A stretch of DNA of 59,659 bases from a virus: positions 1 through 59,659 of IMG/VR virus record IMGVR_UViG_3300027889_000037, one strand, 5' to 3'. Under the pieces are notes generated by a model. That model did no database searches. It had not been told where the DNA came from and was given only the letters and a program-made list of their open reading frames with translations. This document shows positions 1 through 7,997 of the stretch, piece by piece. The position numbers and the translations under genes are program-made. Every line of letters starts with the position of its first letter. The first letter of the stretch is position 1.

Positions 1-42
1 AATGGTCTAGCTTCTCTCGCACTCACGCCGTCGCCAGTACAG

Positions 43-651
43 ATGATCGGCCAAGTCCCGCCACTCGAACAGCAGGGCCTCACGATTGCAACTGGCCCAG
101 TCAAGGAACGCATCGACGACAAATTGTTTGCAACCTACCGCGACAACCTCCACAACATCCGCTTAGGCAACTGGAAACTTCCCGACACCCTGTTCCACCG
201 CGACCAAAATGGTGGCTACACCATCTTCGCCCATCAGATCGGTGCCATTGGCGGCCACTACCAGGGTAAGTGGAAGCTGAAAGATGCCCCCGGCTTCGGC
301 CCGTTCGGCTGGATAGCAGACAGCGAGCAGGAGGACTTCGACCCACGCATCTTCATTCCCGTCGCCGGCCCGTGCGAGGTCATGGTCTCGGGTGGCTCGG
401 TTGGCGGTCAGGTTGAGATTGTGGACGAGCAATCCGGTTTCAACGCGCGACCGATCCTGCCTCGCGAGACCGATCAAGGCACCATCGTCTCCGTCAACCT
501 GCCGGGTAACGTCGCGTACCGGACGATTCGCATCAACATGAGTACGCCCGGTTGCGTGTTCTACGGCATTCGAACCCGTGACGAGCAGCCGCGCGTGACT
601 AACTGGAAGTTCGACTGGAATACTTTGCCGCATGGGAGGATGGAGCTATGA
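43..651 (+). CDS. Hypothetical protein, possibly partial at left edge
   Basis: A 202-residue soluble protein with many Gly, Pro and aromatic residues and no signal peptide or membrane segment. I do not recognise the family. The frame stays open to the first base of the window with no ATG, GTG or TTG before position 43, so the gene may continue beyond the edge. If the two window ends are joined (circular genome) an in-frame TGA falls directly before base 1, which would make ATG 43 the true start. The ribosome site before ATG 43 is weak. The stop overlaps the next start (ATGA-type coupling), placing it in the same operon as the zinc-ribbon gene. Confidence 0.7.
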   Translation: MIGQVPPLEQQGLTIATGPVKERIDDKLFATYRDNLHNIRLGNWKLPDTLFHRDQNGGYTIFAHQIGAIGGHYQGKWKLKDAPGFGPFGWIADSEQEDFDPRIFIPVAGPCEVMVSGGSVGGQVEIVDEQSGFNARPILPRETDQGTIVSVNLPGNVAYRTIRINMSTPGCVFYGIRTRDEQPRVTNWKFDWNTLPHGRMEL

Positions 652-875
652 GCCTTTTTACGCGGATGGCCTGCGGCGAATGTGGTATTGAATTCGATGT
701 GCCGGAACATTTTTACAAAGAGAGAAAAGAGAACGGTAAAGGTTGGTACTGTCCGAATGGCCACTCTCGCGTGTTCCGAGAATCCGATCTGGATAAAATG
801 CGTCGCGAGCGCGATCAAGCCAAGCAGCAGTTGGCTCGTGTTGAGGAAGAAAAGCGTCTTGAATTTGGCGGCTAA
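648..875 (+). CDS. Zinc-ribbon protein, N-terminal part of a frameshifted gene
   Basis: 75 residues with a treble-clef-like zinc ribbon (CGEC near residues 10-13 and a later C/H pair in WYCPNGH) followed by a charged coiled coil (residues 47-72). Phages commonly encode a protein with this layout that continues through the coil into a C-terminal CPCC...H...H finger. Here the frame stops at TAA 873-875, while the expected C-terminal finger continues in the next forward frame up to 1035. The two halves together would make about 128 residues, the usual size as I remember it. It is therefore either a frameshift mutation, a sequencing error, or a programmed +1 shift near 855-866. Confidence 0.7.
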   Translation: MSLFTRMACGECGIEFDVPEHFYKERKENGKGWYCPNGHSRVFRESDLDKMRRERDQAKQQLARVEEEKRLEFGG

Positions 876-894
876 GGAGCGCGAGATTAAGCGT

Positions 895-1035
895 ATGAAG
901 AAGCGCTCGGCAGCGGGGACCTGCCCCTGCTGTTCACGAACCTTTTCCAACATGGCAACACACATGAAACGACAACATCCCGATTTCATCCGAGATACGG
1001 GCGCAAAAGTGATTCCGATGAAGGCTGTAAAATGA
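895..1035 (+). CDS. C2H2-like zinc finger, C-terminal half of the split gene
   Basis: This frame carries the conserved C-terminal module CPCCSRTF followed by HMKRQHPD, a C2H2-type phage zinc finger. ATG 895 could start it separately, with AAGGAG at 874-879 lying rather far upstream (15 nt). The frame is open upstream of 895 and its residues just after position 857 (LNLAAKEREIKRMKK) continue the coiled coil of the preceding frame, which favours one split gene over two. The stop overlaps the epimerase start. Function is probably nucleic-acid or protein binding; unknown in detail. Confidence 0.55.
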   Translation: MKKRSAAGTCPCCSRTFSNMATHMKRQHPDFIRDTGAKVIPMKAVK

Positions 1036-2042
1036 AGGTACTCCTGACGGGCGGACTGGGGTTCATCGGAAGGGCGTTTGCGAAACGCTTGCTGGATGCC
1101 GGCCACATAGTAACCATCGTGGACAACATGTATTCCGGTGTCGAGCTGGTCGATTGGATGTTTAAGCCCAACGCCTACGACCCGCAGACCAGATCCGTCC
1201 CCAACCTCCAGCTTATGATCGGCGACTGCCGCAGCTTCTTTGCCAGCGCGCCACCAGGTAGTCTCTGGTCCGCCTCCCGCTTCGACCTGATCATCCACTG
1301 TGCGGCAATCGTCGGCGGTCGGATCAAGATCGAGGACGATCCGCTTGAAGTGGCAACCGACCTTTCCATCGACTCGGAGTTTTTCCGCTGGGTGACCAAG
1401 GCAAATCCATCCCCGAAAGTGGTATATTTCTCATCGTCCGCGGTATATCCGTTGGAGCTGCAAACCCGCGAGAAGCATGTCGCACTGGCCGAAGCTTTCG
1501 TTGACCTCAACCAGAATCGTTGGAGTAAGCCGGATCAGACCTACGGCTTCGTGAAGTTTGCCGGCGAGTACCTGGCGAAGTTCGCGCACGAGAAATATGG
1601 CCTCGACGTTGCGATCTACCGGCCGTTCGGAGGGTACGGCGAAGACCAATCTCTGCACTATCCGTTCCCGAGCATCATCAAGCGCGTCGCGGACGGCGAG
1701 AACCCGGTGATGGTGTGGGGCTCGGGTTATCAGGAGCGCGACTTCATTCACGTCGATGACATCGTGGAGGCGGTGCTGACGACTTACGACAAGCTCAGCG
1801 GTAAGGTGCTGAATCTCGGCACCGGCATCCCGATTTCGTTCTTCAAATTGGCTGAGCTGGTCGTGGACAATTGGCGTACCAGCATGATGGATTCGCCAAG
1901 TGTTCGTAACGATCCTCTCAAACCTGGGGGGGTGTTCAGTCGCGTGGCCGACGTGCATGAAATGCACAAATTCTACAAGCACAAAATTCACTTGCCTGTT
2001 GGTATCAAGCGGGCACTTGACAGGGCCAAAGCGAAGGTGTAG
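1032..2042 (+). CDS. NAD-dependent sugar epimerase/dehydratase (extended SDR)
   Basis: 336 residues with a Rossmann dinucleotide motif at the N-terminus (GGLGFIG, residues 7-13), an NNMYSG-type loop after strand 2, and the SDR catalytic Tyr-x3-Lys (YGFVK, about residues 171-175). This is the size and layout of nucleotide-sugar epimerases, dehydratases and GDP-fucose synthase-like enzymes; the exact sugar cannot be told. The start overlaps the previous stop. It stands with a glycosyltransferase-like gene and an FkbM methyltransferase, so it probably supplies or modifies a sugar for host surface or virion glycans. Confidence 0.85.
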   Translation: MKVLLTGGLGFIGRAFAKRLLDAGHIVTIVDNMYSGVELVDWMFKPNAYDPQTRSVPNLQLMIGDCRSFFASAPPGSLWSASRFDLIIHCAAIVGGRIKIEDDPLEVATDLSIDSEFFRWVTKANPSPKVVYFSSSAVYPLELQTREKHVALAEAFVDLNQNRWSKPDQTYGFVKFAGEYLAKFAHEKYGLDVAIYRPFGGYGEDQSLHYPFPSIIKRVADGENPVMVWGSGYQERDFIHVDDIVEAVLTTYDKLSGKVLNLGTGIPISFFKLAELVVDNWRTSMMDSPSVRNDPLKPGGVFSRVADVHEMHKFYKHKIHLPVGIKRALDRAKAKV

Positions 2043-2069
2043 TTGATTGAACTACATTGGGAGGCGGTG

Positions 2070-2765
2070 ATGTTTTTCATTTACGGCAGGACAAGCACGC
2101 TGGAACAGGCCGAAGCTGGCGCCGTTTCCATTCCCGAGCAGCTTCGCAAAGGCAAGGCGCTGGCGCAACTTCGCGGTGTTGCGGGAAAAGATTGCGTGAC
2201 CTTCGTGGATAAGGGCGTTTCCGGCTCGACGCCGCTCGCCTTTCGCCCGCAAGGTAAGGAGATGCTGGAGGCTGCGCAGCAAGGCGATTGTATTGTTAGT
2301 TCGAAGATGGACCGCCTGTTCCGTTCTGCTATTGATGCGCTCCAGACTGCCGACGATCTCAAGCAGCGCGGTGTTGATCTTATTCTAATCGACGTTTCGG
2401 CCGATCCGGTGACTAGCAACGGCACTGGCAAGCTCTTTTTCTCGATCCTTGCCGTCATGGCCGAGTTCGAGCGCGACCGCATCCGCGAGCGAACCGAGGA
2501 AGGCCGGCGCGGCAAGCGCGCCCGCCGCGGCTTCATGGGTGGTGGCGTGCCGATCGGGTTCAAGGTGCAAGGCAAAGGTCGCGAGGCCCAGCTTGAGGAA
2601 GACGAGCGCGAGCAGGCGGCGATTGCCAAGGCGCGCGAACTGGCCGAGGGTGGTCACGCGCCGGGTCGGATCGGGCGATATCTGACGAAATACTACCCGA
2701 CGAGATCGGGTCGCAAATGGCAATGCGTTCAGGTGCAGCGCATTTTGGCGCGAGTGGAGGCATGA
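2070..2765 (+). CDS. Serine recombinase (resolvase/invertase family)
   Basis: 231 residues. The resolvase N-terminal domain is clear: YGRTS with Ser9 as likely nucleophile, DKGVSGS, SKMDRLFRS (the conserved DRLxRS block), and FERDRIRERT before the long helix. The C-terminal part holds a short DNA-binding region but not the large zinc/coiled-coil domain of big serine integrases, so it is of the small resolvase/invertase type. ATG 2070 is chosen over an upstream TTG because GGGAGG lies 5 nt before it. It could resolve multimers, invert a segment or act in integration; a tyrosine integrase is also present at 39.9-40.9 kb. Confidence 0.85.
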   Translation: MFFIYGRTSTLEQAEAGAVSIPEQLRKGKALAQLRGVAGKDCVTFVDKGVSGSTPLAFRPQGKEMLEAAQQGDCIVSSKMDRLFRSAIDALQTADDLKQRGVDLILIDVSADPVTSNGTGKLFFSILAVMAEFERDRIRERTEEGRRGKRARRGFMGGGVPIGFKVQGKGREAQLEEDEREQAAIAKARELAEGGHAPGRIGRYLTKYYPTRSGRKWQCVQVQRILARVEA

Positions 2766-2875
2766 TGAGCGGATTTCCGCGCGCATCTTATTATTTTGCG
2801 CTGTTTTGGGGTTGCATCATGATAGTTGGCGGCTTGGCGGCATTGGTTTTTGCCGTTTCTGTAATTATGCACTAA
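2762..2875 (+). CDS. Small single-span membrane protein
   Basis: 37 residues with one long hydrophobic segment (about residues 10-35, aromatic then Ile/Val/Ala-rich). ATG 2762 overlaps the recombinase stop (ATGA), suggesting translational coupling. The segment would be a single inner-membrane helix. Function unknown; small membrane proteins next to surface-sugar genes in phages often have roles in envelope modification, but nothing here proves it. Confidence 0.55.
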   Translation: MMSGFPRASYYFALFWGCIMIVGGLAALVFAVSVIMH

Positions 2876-2884
2876 GGAATAAAA

Positions 2885-4309
2885 ATGGGCGATCGCGCGA
2901 GTTCAATCAAAATGTACAACGCCGCGTTCGACGCGGTGCGCAACCAGAATTACAAGGACTGGGCCACCCACGCTTTCGGTCTCCTGCAATCCGCCTGCAT
3001 CGTCGATCCGACCATGGGGCAGGCGTGGGCCGACAACGCCAATTCCAACGGCGACATCAACCGGCTTCATGCGGCTGTTGCCTGCTACCGCCGCGCGCTA
3101 GACGGCGATCTTGGCACCGACAAGCAGATCGAAGTGCTGTCCAACATCTCCTGGCGCCTCAATCAGCTTGGCGAGCTTGAGGAAGCTCTGAAGTTCGCCC
3201 AGATGGCCGTCGAGCTAGGCCCGCACGAGGCGTACCCGTGGGTGAATCTGTCGCAAGCTCACGGCGCCTTTGGCCAGCGCCTAGCCGCGGTCGAGACGGC
3301 GCGCGAGGGCCATCGCCTCAAGCCCAACGATACCGCGACCCAGTTCAATCTCGCATTTGCGCTCCTGTTCAACGAGGAATACGCTGAGGGCTTCAAGTTT
3401 CTGGAGTCGCGGTTCGAGCATCGGCTGAAGAACTATCTCACCTATCCGTACCCGAAGTGGGAGGGCGAGAAGGACGCGATCGTGTTTCTCGTGGCCGATC
3501 AGGGCATGGGCGATACTCTTAGCTTCGCCCGCTTCCTCGACGCTGCGGCAAAGCGGGCCAAGTACATCCACGCCATGGTGCAACCGGTCCTGCTGCGCGC
3601 GTTCACCGAGGCGTTCGTGCATCTGCCCAACGTGAATTTCACGCCGACCTCGACCTCCTACCCGCCTGCCGATGCATGGACTACGTTCGTCTCGCTGCCC
3701 TACGCGCTCAAACTGACCGATCAAGAGATCAAGGACGCGCCGCATCCGAAGCTCCCGGTCTACGGCATGGCCGACACATGGAAGATGCCGGATATAAAGC
3801 TGCATATCGGCATCGCCTGGGCTGGCTCCGCGTTCAACGATCTCGACAAGTGGCGCTCATTTCCGCTCACTCATTTCCTCGATCTCTACAAGGTGCCCGG
3901 TATCCAGCTTTACTCGCTGCAAAAAGACGAGCGCACCCGAGATTTGAATGATTTTTGCTGCGAATCGCTTGTTCGGGATATGAGCCCGTGGATATCCGAT
4001 GCTGTCGATACAATATCTGTGCTCCAGAAGCTCGATCTTGTCATTTGCGCCGAGTCATTTCTCGCACATATTTGCGGCGCAATCGGCAAGGAGGTGTGGA
4101 TCCCGTATTCGTTCCACGCCCATGATTATCGTCTCGGTCACGACGGCAAATCGATGCTGTGGTACGGCAAGACGCACCGGTTGTTCTTGCAGGATCGCGA
4201 CATGCGGTGGGATAAAGTTTTTCAGCGCATCACACTGGCGCTAAGGGAGAAGGTCAATGGACTTGCCGTTGTTGATCCGCAAGCTAAAAGAAAAGTCGCG
4301 ATACGCTGA
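2885..4309 (+). CDS. TPR protein with glycosyltransferase-like C-terminus
   Basis: 474 residues. The N-terminal 190 or so residues form helical TPR repeats (for example WRLNQLGELEEALKFAQMAV and the following WVNLSQAH block). The C-terminal half contains the DQGMGDTLSFARFL block and a HIGIAWAGS block, seen in bacterial TPR proteins with a GT9/GT41-like glycosyltransferase fold. AAGGA lies before ATG 2885. Its position between an epimerase and an FkbM methyltransferase suggests a role in glycan transfer, perhaps O-antigen change after infection. The acceptor is unknown. Confidence 0.75.
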   Translation: MGDRASSIKMYNAAFDAVRNQNYKDWATHAFGLLQSACIVDPTMGQAWADNANSNGDINRLHAAVACYRRALDGDLGTDKQIEVLSNISWRLNQLGELEEALKFAQMAVELGPHEAYPWVNLSQAHGAFGQRLAAVETAREGHRLKPNDTATQFNLAFALLFNEEYAEGFKFLESRFEHRLKNYLTYPYPKWEGEKDAIVFLVADQGMGDTLSFARFLDAAAKRAKYIHAMVQPVLLRAFTEAFVHLPNVNFTPTSTSYPPADAWTTFVSLPYALKLTDQEIKDAPHPKLPVYGMADTWKMPDIKLHIGIAWAGSAFNDLDKWRSFPLTHFLDLYKVPGIQLYSLQKDERTRDLNDFCCESLVRDMSPWISDAVDTISVLQKLDLVICAESFLAHICGAIGKEVWIPYSFHAHDYRLGHDGKSMLWYGKTHRLFLQDRDMRWDKVFQRITLALREKVNGLAVVDPQAKRKVAIR

Positions 4310-4493
4310 ATTGGCGTGGCAGGACGAGCGCAAGCCCGAATTCCTCGATCTGCACATTGTTCTGAAAGAGGCTGCGGAGCGGTTGTGCTATCCACCGCCC
4401 CTTATGGTTTCTGAAGGGATGGATGACGGGATTCTACACAACTACCGAGCGGTGGGCTACATTCACTACGGACCAGATGCCCCAAACCGTTGA
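4257..4493 (+). CDS. Small hypothetical protein between TPR protein and methyltransferase
   Basis: 78 residues, soluble, with a helical charged N-terminus (KLKEKSRYAEL). GGGAGAAGG lies just before ATG 4257. It overlaps the end of the TPR gene by 53 nt and the start of the methyltransferase by 71 nt if that gene begins at 4423; it is shorter if the methyltransferase begins at ATG 4477. Not recognised. Confidence 0.55.
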   Translation: MDLPLLIRKLKEKSRYAELAWQDERKPEFLDLHIVLKEAAERLCYPPPLMVSEGMDDGILHNYRAVGYIHYGPDAPNR

Positions 4494-5289
4494 CATCAAT
4501 TTCGAGATCAACAAGCGCAAGTTTGCGTTCAAGATGACGCATGACCCGTCGTCCCTGCCCGACCGCGACATGATGCTGTGCATGGACCAGTTCGGTTGTC
4601 CCGAGCCCGAGGTCATGCATCTTCTGGTCCGCGTTTTTCGCCCCGGCGACTTCGCGATTGATGGTGGCGCCAACATTGGCTTCTTCACCATCGTCATGTC
4701 GAAGCTCGTCGATACGAACGGCATTGTGTTGGCGGTCGAACCGGGTGAGAACAACCTGCCCAAGCTGCGCGATAATCTCAAGCTCAACGGTCTAAAGAAC
4801 TTCGAGATTTGCAACCGTCCACTCTGGTCCTCCAACGAGGACGTAACGCTGCACTACAGCCAGCACGGCGGCATGAACTCGCTGAGCGCTCACCAGCCGA
4901 TGATGGGCAAGAAAATCCTGCAAGGCATCACGTTGAGTACGTGGCACACCACGCCACGCTTGATCAAGCTGGACATCGAGGGTGCCGAGGAACACGCATT
5001 GCGCGGCGCGCAGAAGCATCTGGTCAATGGCGTGCCTTACATTGTCTGTGAGTTGAACCTACCGGCGCTTAAGGGCCTCGGCTCGACCCAGGAGTCGCTC
5101 CGCAAGTTCATGCGCGAGTGGGGCTACTCAACCTTCATTCTGTTCCGCGATGGGCAACTGCCCTGCCTGATCCCGGAGAAGACCCAGATATTCGAGGCTG
5201 AGGACTACAATGGCACAGTTAACGTGCTATTCTCGACGGTCGAGGCGGTGAGCAATGTGTGGCCGAGAGCGGTGTTGAGATATGCCTGA
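4423..5289 (+). CDS. FkbM-family SAM-dependent methyltransferase
   Basis: 288 residues. The SAM-binding loop DGGANIGFFT lies near residues 79-88, followed by AVEPGENN (acidic residue that would hold the ribose) and the family block LIKLDIEGAEEHAL. These are diagnostic of FkbM-type O-methyltransferases, which commonly methylate sugars or polyketides. GAAGGG precedes ATG 4423; ATG 4477 is an alternative. With the epimerase and TPR/glycosyltransferase-like genes it forms a sugar-modification set. The target (lipopolysaccharide, capsule or a virion glycan) is inference. Confidence 0.88.
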   Translation: MTGFYTTTERWATFTTDQMPQTVDINFEINKRKFAFKMTHDPSSLPDRDMMLCMDQFGCPEPEVMHLLVRVFRPGDFAIDGGANIGFFTIVMSKLVDTNGIVLAVEPGENNLPKLRDNLKLNGLKNFEICNRPLWSSNEDVTLHYSQHGGMNSLSAHQPMMGKKILQGITLSTWHTTPRLIKLDIEGAEEHALRGAQKHLVNGVPYIVCELNLPALKGLGSTQESLRKFMREWGYSTFILFRDGQLPCLIPEKTQIFEAEDYNGTVNVLFSTVEAVSNVWPRAVLRYA

Positions 5290-5800
5290 CAATATTTCGG
5301 ACGATGAGTTCACCTGTTTGGAGATCATGTCGCGCGGCGAAGCGATGCTGGCGATCAGCCGTTGGGAAAGGCCGTTGAAAAACCTTGCTGCTAAAGGAAT
5401 GGCTGATCCCCAAGATGGATTCAATTACATCATTACCGAGAAGGGCCGGGCGGCACTGGGTGGCCACAAGCAAGAGGTTGACACCGACTGGGCAAATTCT
5501 TTCATCAAGGTGAATAACACGCGCTATTTCGAGCGCACGTCGAAGGCAAAGCCGGCTGGCGCCTACGTTATTGAAGGCGTATTATTTTTTAAGCTGTTGG
5601 ACGGCTCGACGCTGACGTGCAACTGCATTAAAGACCCTTACGCTTCCAAGATCGTGGAGTTGTTCAATGGTCGTAACGCTGGTCAAGAACGACCCGGATT
5701 CCCAGTGGTTCCACAGTTATCCAGACCGGCAGAGCCACATTCGGAATCCGATCAAGATTCTGATGACGGACAAGCAAAGGGGGACTCACTACGTCGATGA
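5282..5800 (+). CDS. Hypothetical protein overlapping next gene
   Basis: 172 residues, not recognised; the first 125 residues look like a normal helical, possibly winged-helix protein (TCLEIMSRGEAML...ITEKGRAALGG). The last 45 residues are low-complexity, rich in Pro, Ser and Asp, and run over the start of the following gene in another frame (5667-5800). That tail may be non-native, left by loss of an earlier stop. The start overlaps the methyltransferase stop. Confidence 0.6.
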   Translation: MPDNISDDEFTCLEIMSRGEAMLAISRWERPLKNLAAKGMADPQDGFNYIITEKGRAALGGHKQEVDTDWANSFIKVNNTRYFERTSKAKPAGAYVIEGVLFFKLLDGSTLTCNCIKDPYASKIVELFNGRNAGQERPGFPVVPQLSRPAEPHSESDQDSDDGQAKGDSLRR

Positions 5801-6023
5801 ATTGGCCGGCGAGTTCTGGTCGCTCGGCGACCACAACAAGGATCGTCGCCGCATCCTGCTGTGGAAGGTGCCGCCGGACAATCCGTTCTACGATCCGAAG
5901 AAGCCTGCGATTTTGAAGGTGCCATTTTTACTCTTTGGAGATGAAAGTGTGGAGGACACAGATGCCGTGCTCCTCCCCATTTTACATGAAATTATGACCG
6001 ACGCTGCGAGGAAAACGCGATGA
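5667..6023 (+). CDS. Conserved-type phage hypothetical protein
   Basis: 118 residues. The N-terminal block DPDSQWFHSYPDRQSHIR looks like genuine coding sequence, which supports ATG 5667 although it overlaps the previous gene by 134 nt; ATG 5763 would remove that block. Rich in Asp, Pro and aromatic residues, soluble. Function unknown. Confidence 0.6.
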   Translation: MVVTLVKNDPDSQWFHSYPDRQSHIRNPIKILMTDKQRGTHYVDELAGEFWSLGDHNKDRRRILLWKVPPDNPFYDPKKPAILKVPFLLFGDESVEDTDAVLLPILHEIMTDAARKTR

Positions 6024-6232
6024 CCTGGGAAAAATCAGTCTACTCGACGATGGCCAGTTCCATCGGCTACGATGCCGAGAAGGAAGAAATGTACGTGACC
6101 TGGGCCAACGGTCGCGTGTCGATCTACTCGGGCGTGCCGGAAGGTGTCGCGCTGGAGGCGTCCACCGCGGCCTCGGTCGGGCAGTTTCTCAATTCGGAGG
6201 TGAAGCCAATCTATGCCCACCGATACGGCTGA
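6020..6232 (+). CDS. KTSC-domain protein
   Basis: 70 residues that match the KTSC domain: a short beta-rich start (SSIGYDAEKEEMYVTW), then YSGVP and the hallmark SVGQFLNSEVKPIYAHRY. KTSC domains are small folds found alone or fused to lysyl-tRNA-synthetase-like and phage proteins; their role is poorly known and nucleic-acid binding has been proposed. ATG 6020 overlaps the previous stop. Confidence 0.8.
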   Translation: MTWEKSVYSTMASSIGYDAEKEEMYVTWANGRVSIYSGVPEGVALEASTAASVGQFLNSEVKPIYAHRYG

Positions 6233-6458
6233 GCCTTTCGCCAAGATGGCGGAACGGATTGTTCATAATACCGGTGCGACCTTCGGCGGCGCTTGCGTGA
6301 TCGTGCCTCCGGGCGAGACTACGCCGATCGAGATGTATGTTCTCGACTCGGCGCAGGATCCCGGTCAGTTCTGGTCCACTTTGAAGACCCGCATCGAGAT
6401 GGCGATCTTGGAGATCGACACTAAGAAGCGGATGGAGATGGGCTACGGCCGGCGCTAG
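6213..6458 (+). CDS. Small hypothetical protein
   Basis: 81 residues, soluble, with a central beta stretch (GACVIVPPG...IEMYVLD) and a C-terminal helix ending in basic residues. Overlaps the KTSC gene by 20 nt and ends convergent with the reverse-strand coiled-coil gene (4 nt overlap). Not recognised. Confidence 0.6.
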   Translation: MPTDTAEPFAKMAERIVHNTGATFGGACVIVPPGETTPIEMYVLDSAQDPGQFWSTLKTRIEMAILEIDTKKRMEMGYGRR

Positions 6459-6910
6459 ACCGCTGCTGGGTTCGGCGCCGGCTGTCCGGAAAATATGCCT
6501 CCCGCGGGCTTGACCGGTTCGACAACCGGTTTCTCGGCTGCCAGCGGCAATACCGGCTTCGGCGCTTCGGCACGCTTCCACATCTTGGAGCCAACTGCAC
6601 CCTCGACCGCGGTAACGCGCTTCTCCAATTCCTCGACCTTCTTGGCATCGGCCGCCGGCTGGGCGACGACGGTGGCGAGCTGCTCGGCGTGGGTCTGGCG
6701 GTCCTGGGCGAGCGAGCCGATCGAGACGCCATGTGATTTCGTTTCGGCGTCCAGTGTTGAGATCGCCTGCCTGGTGCCGAGACTGGCGGCTTCGAGGTTT
6801 TTGATGCGCTCGTTCTGTTCGGTCACGATATCAAGAACTTGCAGCATGGTGGGGGATTCGAAATTTTCGGCTTTGAGGGCGGCGATACCGTCCTCGAATT
6901 TGGTCGGCAT
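6455..6910 (-). CDS. Coiled-coil protein on the reverse strand
   Basis: 151 residues: helical coiled coil (about residues 20-105, heptad-like runs such as LQVLDIVTEQNERIKNLEAA and VEELEKRVTAVEGAV) followed by a Pro/Ala-rich tail. AAAGGA stands 6 nt before ATG 6910. It is the first reverse-strand gene among forward neighbours and converges on the 6213-6458 gene. Function unknown; a structural, scaffolding or tail-associated role is possible. Confidence 0.65.
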   Translation of the reverse strand: MPTKFEDGIAALKAENFESPTMLQVLDIVTEQNERIKNLEAASLGTRQAISTLDAETKSHGVSIGSLAQDRQTHAEQLATVVAQPAADAKKVEELEKRVTAVEGAVGSKMWKRAEAPKPVLPLAAEKPVVEPVKPAGGIFSGQPAPNPAAV

Positions 6911-7037
6911 GGGGTTTCCTTTTCGGGGTTATAGCTTTGGGTCTTCGTCAACGCGCGGAATGCTTTTTGGTTCCGGGAACTTATTTCAAACTGCTGCGTT
7001 GTCCGACGCGCGCCTTGTGGGCGCAGGAGTTAACGTC

Positions 7038-7256
7038 ATGGCCGGCATTGCACTCGATCTGCTTTGGGCACTGTTTTGGATTATCGTCTGCGCAGGCGTT
7101 CTTTTTCTCTTTATCTATGGGATCAAAACCTACGTTTATCCTATCCCGCCTCGCCTCGAAGGTGGCATCTGGTTTCTGTTCCTCATTCTTTGCCTGATCG
7201 CCACGATCACCATTTTTGCCGGTGGGGGTGGCATGCACATGCCGTCCTTTCGGTAG
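7038..7256 (+). CDS. Small two-span membrane protein
   Basis: 72 residues with two hydrophobic helices (about residues 5-28 and 43-62) separated by a short PIPPRLEGG loop. AGGAG at 7025-7029 sits 8 nt before ATG 7038; the open frame further upstream runs antisense through the coiled-coil gene and is not used. Probably inner membrane. Function unknown. Confidence 0.6.
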   Translation: MAGIALDLLWALFWIIVCAGVLFLFIYGIKTYVYPIPPRLEGGIWFLFLILCLIATITIFAGGGGMHMPSFR

Positions 7257-7322
7257 CCGCGAGAGCCGCGTAGCGCCCATCCCGCCTGACAGGGAACCCT
7301 TGCCGAGTATCTGTCGGGGGTG

Positions 7323-7350
7323 TTGACTTTCAATTAAGTTAAATGCTAGT
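7323..7350 (+). promoter_or_regulatory. Putative sigma70-like promoter before HNH/terminase genes
   Basis: TTGACT at 7323-7328 is followed about 15-16 nt later by a weak -10-like TGCTAG/GCTAGT. The A/T-rich stretch between is distinct from its surroundings. It would drive the HNH endonuclease gene and, through the 1-nt overlap, the terminase. The -10 match is poor, so this is tentative. Confidence 0.35.
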
Positions 7351-7358
7351 CATGCGAG

Positions 7359-7997
7359 ATGGCACGCGCCAATCTCACCGGGCGGTCTTTTGGCCGCTGG
7401 CAAGTTATTGCTTTCCACAGTACTATAAAAGAGCGGGCGCGCTGGACGTGCCGCTGCTCCTGTGGAACTGAGCGTATTGTTACTGCTGGTGCTCTTAACT
7501 CGGGAAGATCGCAAAGCTGTGGGTGCGCGCGGAACGAAAAGCTTAGTCAGATGCGAACTACGCACGGCGCGTCTATGGCGCCAACGCTTACCTTGCGCTC
7601 ATATTATTCCATGATTAGCCGTTGTTATTGCGAAGGAAGCACTCAGTTTGAGTGGTACGGAGAGCGTGGAATTATGGTTTGTCGTCGCTGGCGCGGCAAA
7701 AATGGGTTCGCGAATTTTCTAGCGGACATGGGCGAGCGTCCGTCTAAGAAACACACCATTGATAGGCGTGACCCAAATGGTAACTATACTCCTAAGAATT
7801 GTCGCTGGGCCACGTGGAAAGAGCAGCAACGCAATCGGCGGAATACAATTTTTGTGGAAGTTGGTGGCCAGAAAGTTAGCCTGAAAGAAGCGTGTGAAAC
7901 AGCGGGCGTTAATTATATGCGGACGTGGGAACGTGTAATGCGTAAGAATTGGAATATTGAAGACGCCTTGCGGGTTCCAGCTTTTGGTAGGCCATAA
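7359..7997 (+). CDS. HNH homing-type endonuclease
   Basis: 212 residues. N-terminal zinc-binding module typical of phage homing enzymes (LTGRSFGRWQV, CRCSCG, SCGCARNEK), then an HNH-like core (ERGIMVCRRW, FLADMGERPSKKHTIDRRD, GNYTPKNCRWATWKEQQRN), and a C-terminal helix-turn-helix-like DNA-binding stretch (SLKEACETAGV). The bases are richer in A+T than the neighbours, a sign of recent arrival. It abuts the terminase gene, a common position for free-standing homing endonucleases, which nick a cognate site in phages lacking them. Confidence 0.85.
   Translation: MARANLTGRSFGRWQVIAFHSTIKERARWTCRCSCGTERIVTAGALNSGRSQSCGCARNEKLSQMRTTHGASMAPTLTLRSYYSMISRCYCEGSTQFEWYGERGIMVCRRWRGKNGFANFLADMGERPSKKHTIDRRDPNGNYTPKNCRWATWKEQQRNRRNTIFVEVGGQKVSLKEACETAGVNYMRTWERVMRKNWNIEDALRVPAFGRP

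Noticed and set aside
7257-7322. Terminator-like sequence before the HNH gene
   Set aside because: Only weak, imperfect GC stems and no T-run; not strong enough to list.
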